Origin: CAWIHA01 sp963835855
GTDB lineage: Bacteria > Acidobacteriota > Terriglobia > Bryobacterales > Bryobacteraceae
Length of the DNA: 64,000 bases
Assembly: GCA_963835855.1 (NCBI GenBank)
Contig: CAWIHA010000039.1
Span: 1-64,000, forward strand
Direction of reading: 5' to 3'
Of the stretch, positions 42,436-50,689 are shown piece by piece. The number at the start of each line of letters is the position of its first letter. The first letter of the stretch is position 1. The translations under genes were made by a program, and so were the position numbers. A model generated the notes under the pieces. That model searched no databases, was not told the origin of the DNA, and saw only the letters and a list, made by a program, of their open reading frames with translations.

Positions 42436-42563
42436 GTGTGTCTTCTCCTTTATGTGCTTCGAGCCGGACTCTGGAGCTCATCCGCGCGCACCCTGCGCGC
42501 CGGCTTGCAGCCCGTTGTCCGGCCTCGACAATCTCCGTTAAAAGCTCGCCGGTGCGGAGGGAG

Positions 42564-42656
42564 CGTTCCTTGCGCTTGGCACCCCTGTAGCTCCGGGCGC
42601 CAAGCGTAACATCCGCGCTCGTCCTGTTCGATCACAGCACCGGCCTTCCACGTCAT
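42564..42656 (-). pseudogene. HicB antitoxin remnant
   Basis: ATG at 42656 begins MTWKAGAVIEQDERGCYAW and RPELQGCQAQGT, the HicB N-terminal domain (AVIExDxxGYYAxxPELxGC). After that the frame is disturbed and no normal HicB C terminus follows. Together with the HicA relic it indicates a decayed hicBA locus. Confidence 0.5.
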
Positions 42657-42712
42657 TGACCCCATCCTACCGCCAGCGGCGCCACCAGGTGACGTTAGGG
42701 ACGGTGACGTAC

Positions 42713-42760
42713 CTAGCGCGGCCGCGCCTGCCGGTGGTGGGTCATGGTTCGGCGTTGCGA
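42713..42760. repeat. Diverged GC-rich repeat, copy 2
   Basis: GCGCGGCCGCGCCTGCCGGT with GTGGTGGGTCATGGTTCGGC and GTTGCGAC corresponds to 41913-41968 with several indels. Confidence 0.45.
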
Positions 42761-42852
42761 CGAGACGACCGAGTGGAACGCCATGAACGGTCGCAAGAGC
42801 GTTTGGACTAAGCCGCTGGCGCGGCGGGTAGTGGCCGAAATGTGCGTTGAAG

Positions 42853-43401
42853 CTAGACTTTTGAAGTCGTTGGCCGCATATCAGCTGCATGCATTTGTTT
42901 GCCAGCGGTAATAGAACGTAGCTCATAGACCGACACGGCAAGACCTGCAAGCAGCGCGAACAAAACCAAAGCGTAGAAAATGATCCGACTGAGATTTTTA
43001 ATGAAGCCTCCGCCATTGCCGGATTCTATATGCTTCTCAATCTTCGTACTCAACTCAATCCGGTCAACGGACATCGAACCCGGGCTATCCTTTTCGATGA
43101 CGAGCAGTGCATCGACCGCGCCAGCTAGGAGGCGATTGTAGTACCCCAGGTCTAGAAACCAGACTGCGATCCAGAACACGCTTAGTAGTGCGAAAGCACC
43201 CGTGAGGAGCCCCCACCGCAACTCGCCCGTCGTGTCACTCTTTGTAACCACTGCGGCGAGCGTCGCAAATGCAGCGACGGCACCAAGCGATTGACTTCGA
43301 AGTCTGATGATGAGGTCGTTGAAGTGCATCGCGACCCCTTCATACTCTTTCCATAGTTCAAAGCGGTTAAATACGTCGCCCGGTTTGTCTGGATCTGTCA
43401 T
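42853..43401 (-). CDS. Membrane protein of unknown function
   Basis: A 182-residue protein. A cytoplasmic N-terminal stretch (DVFNRFELWKEYEGVAMHFNDLI) precedes at least three hydrophobic helices: SLGAVAAFATLAAVVTKS, WGLLTGAFALLSVFWIAVWF, and a C-terminal IIFYALVLFALLAGLAVSVY. The middle loop LLVIEKDSPGSMSVDRIEL is acidic. No family is recognised; such proteins appear in conflict-rich islands next to other membrane effectors. Lower GC than chromosomal genes supports foreign origin. Confidence 0.5.
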   Translation of the reverse strand: MTDPDKPGDVFNRFELWKEYEGVAMHFNDLIIRLRSQSLGAVAAFATLAAVVTKSDTTGELRWGLLTGAFALLSVFWIAVWFLDLGYYNRLLAGAVDALLVIEKDSPGSMSVDRIELSTKIEKHIESGNGGGFIKNLSRIIFYALVLFALLAGLAVSVYELRSITAGKQMHAADMRPTTSKV

Positions 43402-44021
43402 TGATGATTCCTCCCGTGAGAGTATTTTATTCGACTTAGGAAGGGCTAGAATTGTCTCACGTCAGTTCTTGATGATTCGATCACATGCCTTGACGATACG
43501 GCGGGGTGACTCTAGAAAGCAAGCGACGAAGGCTTTCCCTCAACGCACATTTCGGACACTGCCGCGCGGCGGACGCTACGCGTGCGATACTGCAACTGGC
43601 GTGCGTCTCGTTGTCAGCGATTTAGAGCGATTCGTGGGTGCGGGACGAAGTCCCTTGCATTCTGTGTGTTACGAACAGAACTCGATTCAATACCCATAAC
43701 CTACCGCGTTCGCCGCAAACGCCAGCGGCTTCCTTCAAACGGCCCTATCGAAAGTGCCCCGCCAGGAGAAGCACCTCGCTACCCGAGGACCGCCGCGGCG
43801 GGGCGCTCCCGATAGGGATCTAACGTCTGTCGGTACTAATCCCCTCTCGCTGGCCTGCTTGACGGACCCGAAGAGGGGGACAAAAGCGCTCGAGGCTTCG
43901 CCAGCGGGCGTTCAAACATGTGGTTACTGTGGTATAGCGTCCCTAGCGCCCCTATATGCTACGCTAAAATACAACCGTTTCAGAGCCGACATCTCTGTGG
44001 CGTTTCGTTTCGTAGGACGGC
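43402..44021. other. Gene-poor region before the HEPN gene
   Basis: About 620 bp with no convincing gene. It holds the palindromic element at 43743-43817 and probably the promoter of the HEPN gene, though I cannot assign clear boxes. The composition is more AT-rich than the chromosomal parts. Confidence 0.4.
43743..43817. repeat. 75-bp imperfect palindrome
   Basis: CCCTATCG (43743-43750) pairs with CGATAGGG (43810-43817), GCCCCGCC (43756-43763) with GGCGGGGC (43797-43804), and an inner CCTCG/CGAGG loop forms the tip. It is likely a mobile palindromic element or a structured RNA. Confidence 0.6.
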
Positions 44022-45299
44022 ATGAGCGATCCAATGCGCAAGCTCATCGAGCAGGCCAATCAGCACCAACACCTCCAAGAGCAGCTATTCGGACAGTGGG
44101 ACTCTTTGCGCCGGCAGATTGAGAGAGCAAGGATCGTCCCAGAGGGCGCACTAGGAGTTACGGGCATAGCGGCTGCTATGGAGAGGACGAATATCTCACA
44201 GTGGCTGCAAGGCGTCGATCGGCAGTTGGAGATTGCGGGCGAACGGATCCGCGAGTTGTCGACCTTTGGTGCGCTCTGGAGCTCGGCTGTCGTCGGAGCC
44301 ATGGAAGGGCTGACCGTCCAGTCAGCGCTCAACGACGCGATCGTCAAGGCGCTTGAGGAAGCGAGAACCTCACTGTATGAGCGGTTCCGCTTTCCGGGAT
44401 TCGCTGAGTTGCAGAAGTTCCAAGAGCAGATGAGAGCAGCACATGCTCGGTTTGCGACAATGCAGCCTACGTTCGAGGAGCTTCAGCGGGCACTCGCTGC
44501 CATACACACACCATGGATAGACAGCCTGAATGCGTCCCGGTCGTTTGACAGCTTCGCAAGTTTGGCCGGATTGGGCGCTGCGGTCCGCGTCGCTCCGTAT
44601 GTGTCTGCAACTATCGAAACGGTTCGACGGTCACTTGGCACGTGGGCCACTGTGCCGAAAGGAGTGGACGAGGACTCTTTTCAGCGGGACGAATTCTATC
44701 AAGAGCATGGACTCAATTCAAATCTCATTGCCCTACCGGAGCCCGCCTTTACACAGACGCTTGACGTGACCGGAGTCGTCGCCGTTGAGACTCTCGTTCC
44801 CGATGCTGACGGTGTCGAATTTGACATTGAACAAAAAAGACTCACGCCGGAGGAACGCGCGTTGTTCGGGCGCACTTCAAGGGCCTTTCAGCTTATGAAC
44901 GTGCTCGAGACGAAAATCCGCGAGTTTATCCACCGTCTCATGACGCAGCACTGCGGCATTGGTTGGGAGAAAGGCCGCGCGCCAGAGAACGGCAAGGTAC
45001 TCCTGAAGTGGGAAGAAAAGCGCCAAAACGCGCTGAAGAACGGTGAAAGCCCGCTCGACCTCATCTATTATGCTGATTTCACAGATTACGCGAAGCTCAT
45101 CACCCGCCGTGACAACTGGCGGGAGGTTTTCTCGGCCGTGTTTCGGGACGAGGATGACGTGAAGATATCGTTCAAACGATTGGAATCTCTTCGCGTAATC
45201 ACGATGCATTCTCGACCGGTCACAAAAGGGGACCTACTGACAATTGGGACCGAGACTACCCGCATCCTAACTGCAATTGGAGTGCTAGGAAGGACGTGA
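44022..45299 (+). CDS. Swt1-type HEPN domain protein (candidate ribonuclease)
   Basis: A 425-residue protein. The N-terminal 230 residues are helical and coiled-coil-like (KLIEQANQHQHLQEQLFGQW, LQKFQEQMRAAHARFATMQP). The C-terminal 150 residues match the Swt1-like HEPN domain: RAFQLMNVLETKIREFIHRL, LIYYADFTDYAKLITRRDNW and FKRLESLRVITMHSRPVTKG. The HEPN catalytic motif Rx4H is intact as R391 and H396. HEPN proteins of this type cleave RNA in toxin-antitoxin and antiphage systems. No nucleotidyltransferase (MNT) antitoxin is next to it. The region around it is accessory. The true trigger is unknown. Confidence 0.68.
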   Translation: MSDPMRKLIEQANQHQHLQEQLFGQWDSLRRQIERARIVPEGALGVTGIAAAMERTNISQWLQGVDRQLEIAGERIRELSTFGALWSSAVVGAMEGLTVQSALNDAIVKALEEARTSLYERFRFPGFAELQKFQEQMRAAHARFATMQPTFEELQRALAAIHTPWIDSLNASRSFDSFASLAGLGAAVRVAPYVSATIETVRRSLGTWATVPKGVDEDSFQRDEFYQEHGLNSNLIALPEPAFTQTLDVTGVVAVETLVPDADGVEFDIEQKRLTPEERALFGRTSRAFQLMNVLETKIREFIHRLMTQHCGIGWEKGRAPENGKVLLKWEEKRQNALKNGESPLDLIYYADFTDYAKLITRRDNWREVFSAVFRDEDDVKISFKRLESLRVITMHSRPVTKGDLLTIGTETTRILTAIGVLGRT

Positions 45300-45387
45300 A
45301 TAGCGGGCCATGCAGAAGCCCCCTTCGGCCCCCCAATCCACCAGCCGCCGCTAAGCTGGTGCCCTGCTAGGAATCTGAACTGCCGCG

Positions 45388-47223
45388 TTACCGCGCTTCG
45401 CCCCTCGAATCGAAGCTCACTTGGCCCAGCCTGGCGCCGGAGGCGAGCACCTCGCGCAGGCGGCCGCGATTGGGGCCGGATTTCTCCGCCGCGCCCAGCA
45501 TCGAGCGGAGCGCGTCTGCGAGCGAGGTCTCAACCGGCAGCCGGAAGATCCAGGGAATGTTGACCGAGGTGAGACTGCGGTCGCCAGAGAGGGCGATCAG
45601 CGGCAGGAAGGCTTTGACCGCCAGTTGTTCGGCCAGGTGGCTCGAGTCGCGGTCGGTGGCGATTAGTCCCAGCACCTGCTCCTGGTAAATCAGCCTGACC
45701 AGCTCGCTGGAGGCTTTCCCCCACGGCCCGTTCGAGGAGACCGGCACGAGCGCATAGCGGCCTTTGAACCCGCGCAGGATTTCCGCGACCTCGGGCGCGG
45801 CGGCCAGCTTATCCGCCTGCGGGCCGAAGACGCCAATCCGCAACGGGCCCGCGGGCGAATCGGCCACCGCCGGGCCGTTATAACTCACGCCGCCCTCGCC
45901 GACCCGCGCATAGGGCATCTGCATCGGGTAGCGGCGGAATTCAAGTTTGCCGCCCTTCACTGTTCCCAAATACATCGGGACGATGTTCTTGCAGTTGGGA
46001 TCGAAGACCATCTCGCCGGTCACGCCCTTGTAATGCTCGACTCCGGTGAGCGCATCGCGGATCTGGCCGCGGTTCAGGCCCGCCTCGCAGATGGCCTGGA
46101 GAAGAATGTTCATCGTGTCGTAGGCCAGCGAAGCGAAGGCGTCCGGGCGTTTGCCAAAGCGCTTTTCAAAACGCTGGTTGAAAGCGAGCCAGGCGGGATC
46201 GTCGCGCGTGGGGTCGAACGGGTAAACCACTTCGAAACCCTCGGCGGCATCGCCCGCGATGCGGAACAGGTCGTCGCCGGCGATGCGGAAGCTGCCAAAC
46301 ACGGGCTGCTTCATTCCCATTTCGCGCATCTGCTTGAGGATCATGCCGGCTGGCGCAGCATCGCCCCAGATCACGATCCCATCCACGCGCGACTCGTTGA
46401 TGATGCGAAGCTCCCTGCGGAAATCCGTGTCGCCCTGCGTGTACTTCTGCTCGATCACCACGGGATGGCCGAGCCGCCGGGATGCGTCTTTGAACTTGAG
46501 GATGCCAAAGCGCCCGTAGCGGCTGTTGATGCGCAAGAGCGCGATGCGCTCGAGCTTCAGGCCGGTGTAAATGCGGCGGGCGAGCGTGTAGCCCTGCACG
46601 CGGTCGTCCTGGATGGTGGTGAAGTACCAGGGGACGAGCGTTTCGGGGATGGTGGGGTCGGTCGAGGCGCTGTTGACGATCGGCACTTCGGCCTTGAGCG
46701 TTACACGCAGCGCGATGTGCGTGGAATCGGCGCCGATGGAACCGAGCATGGCCCAGACCTTCTCGTCGTAGGCCATCTTGATGATCTCATTGCTGGAGGC
46801 GCCCCAGACCGCCTGGTCGTTGTGCACCATCAGCTTGAATGGCTTGCCGCCGTAGCCGCCGTTGGCATTGGCTTCCTCGATCGCAAGCTGCGAGCCTTTG
46901 AGCATCATCTTGCCCAGCGGCTCTTCGGGATGGTTCTCGATGGGGCCGAGGAACCCGATGTGCACCTCGTCCACATCCGAGGGCTTGAGCGTGCGCACGT
47001 CGCGCGCCCCGCCGTTGTATTCGATGAGCTTGGTGTAGAACTCGTAATAGGGCTTGGCGAACTTCGAGTAGGGCTGCATGTCCTCGGGCTCCAGGGCATA
47101 CGGCCTCAGCTCGCGGTCCTTGGGTGGGCCAGGCGGGTGAGCGCCGCAGGAGCACGGCGCCGCGCCCTGGGCCCACAGCAGGCCGGCCGGAATAAACGCC
47201 AGCAGCCAGACACGGGCGAGCAT
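45388..47223 (-). CDS. ABC transporter periplasmic substrate-binding protein (branched-chain amino acid type), with a second C-terminal domain
   Basis: The ATG at 47223 (GGAG upstream) gives 611 residues. The signal peptide ends near LLWAQG. A type I periplasmic binding fold follows (VHIGFLGPIENHPEEPLGKM, IEEANANGGYGGKPFKLMVH, TDPTIPETLVPWYF, VDGIVIWGDAAPAGMIL). After about residue 430 a second, shorter binding-protein-like domain occurs (RIGVFGPQADKLAAAPEV, LIATDRDSSHLAEQL). No ABC permease or ATPase is nearby, so it may be a stand-alone sensor or an extracytoplasmic ligand-binding protein. It is the last gene of the six-gene exported-protein cluster. Confidence 0.75.
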   Translation of the reverse strand: MLARVWLLAFIPAGLLWAQGAAPCSCGAHPPGPPKDRELRPYALEPEDMQPYSKFAKPYYEFYTKLIEYNGGARDVRTLKPSDVDEVHIGFLGPIENHPEEPLGKMMLKGSQLAIEEANANGGYGGKPFKLMVHNDQAVWGASSNEIIKMAYDEKVWAMLGSIGADSTHIALRVTLKAEVPIVNSASTDPTIPETLVPWYFTTIQDDRVQGYTLARRIYTGLKLERIALLRINSRYGRFGILKFKDASRRLGHPVVIEQKYTQGDTDFRRELRIINESRVDGIVIWGDAAPAGMILKQMREMGMKQPVFGSFRIAGDDLFRIAGDAAEGFEVVYPFDPTRDDPAWLAFNQRFEKRFGKRPDAFASLAYDTMNILLQAICEAGLNRGQIRDALTGVEHYKGVTGEMVFDPNCKNIVPMYLGTVKGGKLEFRRYPMQMPYARVGEGGVSYNGPAVADSPAGPLRIGVFGPQADKLAAAPEVAEILRGFKGRYALVPVSSNGPWGKASSELVRLIYQEQVLGLIATDRDSSHLAEQLAVKAFLPLIALSGDRSLTSVNIPWIFRLPVETSLADALRSMLGAAEKSGPNRGRLREVLASGARLGQVSFDSRGEAR

Positions 47224-47228
47224 GATGA

Positions 47229-47720
47229 TTACTCCCCGGAACCGGCGTTCCGGAACATCGCTATCGCTTCGATCTCGACGAGCAGCTCCGGCCGACACAG
47301 CTTGGCCTGGATTCCGGTCGAGGCCGGCAGCGGATCCAATCCCTGCTCCGTATAAAACGCGGTGCGCTCCTCGTTGAACTCGGCGTAGTCGCGGTCAATG
47401 TCGCGCAAATAGCAGGTCGTGCGGACCACGTCTTTCCAGGTCGCGCCCTCGGCCGCGAGCAGCGCGGTAATGTTCTCGAACGTGCGCCGCGTCTGGGCAC
47501 GGAAGTCGCCCACGTGCAGCGTCTCGCCGTCCGGACCGACGCTGGCGGTGCCGGAGATGAGCAGCACGGTAATGCCGCCGATATCGATACGCAGCCCGCG
47601 CGAAAAAGAGCTGGGCCGCTGGTAGTGAAAAGCCTCGTTGAGCGCCTCCGGAGCGCTGACCGGTCTTTTGGCGATCGCCGCCGCGCCGGAGATCTCGTTG
47701 AGCACGTCGTTAATTGTCAT
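47229..47720 (-). CDS. RidA/YjgF-family protein
   Basis: The ATG at 47720 gives 163 residues of the Rid fold: YQRPSSFSRGLRIDIGGIT, SGTASVGPDGETLHVGDF, TFENITALLAAEGATWKDVV, and the C-terminal LLVEIEAIAMFRN. Many Rid proteins deaminate reactive imines/enamines, but the arginine in the usual R-x-A-V-G motif is not plain, so it might be one of the less characterised Rid subgroups. It lies between two exported proteins; only 5 bp separate it from the binding-protein start. No signal peptide is seen, so it is probably cytosolic. Confidence 0.8.
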   Translation of the reverse strand: MTINDVLNEISGAAAIAKRPVSAPEALNEAFHYQRPSSFSRGLRIDIGGITVLLISGTASVGPDGETLHVGDFRAQTRRTFENITALLAAEGATWKDVVRTTCYLRDIDRDYAEFNEERTAFYTEQGLDPLPASTGIQAKLCRPELLVEIEAIAMFRNAGSGE

Positions 47721-47777
47721 ATAAGGAATCGACTCCTGTAAACTCCCGGCCGGCCCTCGCCGGCCAGGCATCGTATT

Positions 47778-48841
47778 TCACTTCATCCGAATTCCGTGGC
47801 TCAATCCGTTAGCCGTTGCGACCCAAATGTCGTCACCCTGAAAATCGACGCCGAGAATGTAGTGGTGCGCCGGCGCCGTTTCGGTTTCGACGCGCGTCAC
47901 CTTGCCGGCCGCGTCGCGGACCAGCATCTCGGGCTTGTTCGTGTCGAGTGCCGGACGGTACACCGCCCAGTTCTCGCCATCGAAATAGGCCAGGCCCTTA
48001 TCCGTCGAAAACCAGGCGTGGTTGCCGTCCACGCCTTTCACATGATTCAGAAAATTGCTCGGCAGGCCGCTGTCCTTATCCAGAAAATTCTTCCAGCTGC
48101 GGCCGTCGTAGCGGCTGGCCCCGAAGTAAGTTGCGACCCAAAGGATCTTGTCCTTCTCCGTCCAACTGACCGAGGTGGTGATCTCGTGGATTAGTCCCTG
48201 GTCCTTGAAGAGCACCATTTCAGTCTCGCCGTCGGGATCGTGGTAATCCTTCCAGCGGTCGGTCTTGACGTCGTATTCCAGAACTCCGCCGCCCCACACC
48301 GCGTAGTAGACCTTGTCCGCGCCGGCGCTGACCGTTGTAGGTCCAGATCTCGTACATGGGCGTGTTGCGCTCGTTGAAGAGGCTCCATTCGCCGGTGCGC
48401 GTGTTCAGGCGGCTGCCGCCGGCCGCCGTGGCAACCCACACAAAATCGCCCTGGACGCCGACGCCGTAAACCACGTCGTTGGCCAAGCCGCTGTTGAGCT
48501 GCGTGAAGTTGTCGAAGCGGCCCGCCGAGAACCGGCTCAGTCCGCCCATGGTCGCGGCCCAGACATCGCCGGTCTTCTTGTCCACGGCAACGTAAAGCAC
48601 TGCGCGGTGCGCCAGGCCCTGCTCGGCGGCGGTACACCTTCCACTTGCCGTTTTCGTAAAGCCCCAGTCCGTTCTCGGTGGCCGCCCAAATGCGCTTGCC
48701 ATCGACGCAGACGTTGAAGACGTGATTGTCCGGCAGACCGTTGGCGGTGGTGAAGTTTTCCCAGCGAAAGCGGGGCATGGCCGGCGCCGCCGCCAGCGCG
48801 GCGGAAGACAATGCAACGAGGAGTGCCAGTGCCTTCTTCAT
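47778..48841 (-). pseudogene. Two-component-regulator-type propeller protein, disrupted by two frameshifts
   Basis: The ATG at 48841 gives a signal peptide (ALALLVALSSAALAAAPA) and propeller blades such as FTTANGLPDNHVFNVCVDG and GKRIWAATENGLGLYENG. Near 48621-48634 one base shifts the frame; the second frame carries GDVWAATMGGLSRFSAGRFD and GDFVWVATAAGGSRLNTRTG. Near 48331-48335 another base shifts back to a third frame with GGGVLEYDVKTDRWKDYHD and DKILWVATYFGASRYDGR, ending at 47778. Corrected, it would be a seven-bladed Reg_prop-type sensor propeller of about 350 residues. Two indels within 300 bp strongly suggest assembly errors. The ATG overlaps the upstream gene's stop as ATGA. Confidence 0.75.
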
Positions 48842-50688
48842 AACGTTTTCAGGTATTCGATCAGATCGTTCAGCTCATCCTTGCTCAGGTCGTTCGACAC
48901 CCCATGCGTGTCATTGGGGTTGAAGACCGTCCAGATTTCCTCGAGCGACCGCGCGGAGCCATCGTGCAGGTAGGGCGCGGTAGCAAAAACATTGGTCAAC
49001 TGCGGAACGTCGACGAGCGGCGAGCGGTCCGTCGGTTTGCCGCTGCCGACGTCGGCCAGTTGCTGGTTCGTGTAATGCCGTCCGGAATGGCACACCGAGC
49101 ACTGGTTGCTTTCCGGAATCGGAGTGCCGTCTTTGCGCGCCGTGCGCTCGAAGATCGCCCGGCCGCGCTCCTGCGAAGGTGTTGGGTCGCCATCCGCCAT
49201 CCGGTAGCGGTTCGGCCGCAGCGGAATCGCTTTGATGAACGCCACCAAATCGGACAGTTCCTCGCGGTTGTAACTCTGCGAGCGGTAAAAGAATTTCTCG
49301 GTGCGCGGCCCGCACTCGGTCTCCAGGTCCGGGTTGCCGCCGTTCCATTTGTACGGCGCCGTCTCCGAGATGTCTTCGAGCAGCCGGTTATCTACGATAT
49401 CCTTGCCGAAACCATCGGGCTCGAGATCCCAGTTGATTCCGTCAAAAGTCGCCTCGATGTGGCAATTGGCGCAGCCAAAGTGCTTGTGGAAAGCGAATCT
49501 TGCCGAAAAAAAGAGGCGCTCCCCGCGACGCTCGGCCGTGAGCGCTTCCGGCGCGCCGAGCGAAATCGTGCCGGCCACTTGGCGCGTGGCCGTATCGATC
49601 ACCGAGATGGTGTCTTCCGTGTTGTTGGCAACATACAGGCGCTTGGCATCGGGCGAGAGCGCCATACCTTTGGGCGCACGGCCCACCGCAATGCGGCCAA
49701 TCACGTAATTGGCGGAGGCGGAAAGGTCGTTCGCCAGCGTGCGGCGCCCGGCCGGACTCGCCGCGTGCACGAACTCGAGCAATTTCGGAATATCGATCAC
49801 CGTAATGCTGTCCGAGCCGGTCGTGCTCACGTAAACCGTTCTCTTATCGGGCGCGATCACGACTCCAAACGGCGGGGTGAAGTAGCGGTCGAGCTCGTCG
49901 ATCAAGATATGCACCGGCTCCCCGACGTCCTCTCCAAATAGGGCAAGCGAGTTGCCAATCACCCAGCCGTGCGAGACGTGCGCGAGCGGAACCAGGTTCT
50001 TCGGGCGCATCTCGGCGGCGATGCCGAGCCGGCCATCGGCCGACATAGCCACATGGAAGATGCCGGCCGCGTTGTGCAGCCGGTAACGGTCCACGACCAT
50101 CTGGCGGTCCGTGCCGATGACCGTGACCTCCGATTCGGGCGGTGTGCGGAACTTGCCGATGTTCGGGTAGATGTGAGTCGCGTAGATGCGCGAGCCATCC
50201 GGCGAGAGCGCGAGGTAACTCGCGCCGCGACCCGCGACCAATCGCTTGGTTTCGATGCCGGTCGTGAGATCGATCACGGATATGTCGTTGCTGATACGGT
50301 TGGCGGTGTAAAGGAACAGGCCTTTTCGATCAGAGATCACGGAAGTCGGCTCAAAGCCGGCGGGCAGCGTGCGGAAGACCTGGGATGAAGCGGTGTCGAT
50401 TTCCGAGACGGTGTCGTCCCAGGAGTTCGCGACGTACAGGCGCTTGCCTTCAGGCCCAAGCGCCAGGCCTTTCGGCACCCGGCCCACGTGGATGCGGCGG
50501 AGGATCGCGCCCGAAGCCGCATCGATGACCACAACTTCATCGGTGCCCTGGCACACCGAGTAGAGCCGCGCGCCATCCGGAGAGATCGCGAGCTCGATCG
50601 GCGAGGGATAGCGCACCGCGGACGGCTTCGAGGCCGTTGCCGCGAAAAACGCGAGCACGGCTCCGGTCACCGCGAGCGCCCTGCGCAT
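48838..50688 (-). CDS. Secreted YVTN beta-propeller fused to a di-haem cytochrome-peroxidase-like domain
   Basis: A 616-residue exported protein. The signal peptide is short (ALAVTGAVLAFFAATA). The N-terminal propeller shows the YVTN pattern several times: RLYSVCQGTDEVVVIDAASG, RLYVANSWDDTVSEIDTASS, TVYVSTTGSDSITVIDIP, RLYVANNTEDTISVIDTATR. The C-terminal part has two c-type haem sites, CANCH near residue 418 and CSVCH near residue 531, with the MauG/CcpA-like context (APYLHDGSARSLEEIW). It may pass electrons outside the cytoplasm while the propeller binds a partner. It overlaps its neighbours (one base from the CRTAC1 stop and ATGA with the next gene). Confidence 0.85.
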   Translation of the reverse strand: MRRALAVTGAVLAFFAATASKPSAVRYPSPIELAISPDGARLYSVCQGTDEVVVIDAASGAILRRIHVGRVPKGLALGPEGKRLYVANSWDDTVSEIDTASSQVFRTLPAGFEPTSVISDRKGLFLYTANRISNDISVIDLTTGIETKRLVAGRGASYLALSPDGSRIYATHIYPNIGKFRTPPESEVTVIGTDRQMVVDRYRLHNAAGIFHVAMSADGRLGIAAEMRPKNLVPLAHVSHGWVIGNSLALFGEDVGEPVHILIDELDRYFTPPFGVVIAPDKRTVYVSTTGSDSITVIDIPKLLEFVHAASPAGRRTLANDLSASANYVIGRIAVGRAPKGMALSPDAKRLYVANNTEDTISVIDTATRQVAGTISLGAPEALTAERRGERLFFSARFAFHKHFGCANCHIEATFDGINWDLEPDGFGKDIVDNRLLEDISETAPYKWNGGNPDLETECGPRTEKFFYRSQSYNREELSDLVAFIKAIPLRPNRYRMADGDPTPSQERGRAIFERTARKDGTPIPESNQCSVCHSGRHYTNQQLADVGSGKPTDRSPLVDVPQLTNVFATAPYLHDGSARSLEEIWTVFNPNDTHGVSNDLSKDELNDLIEYLKTL

Positions 50689-50689
50689 T

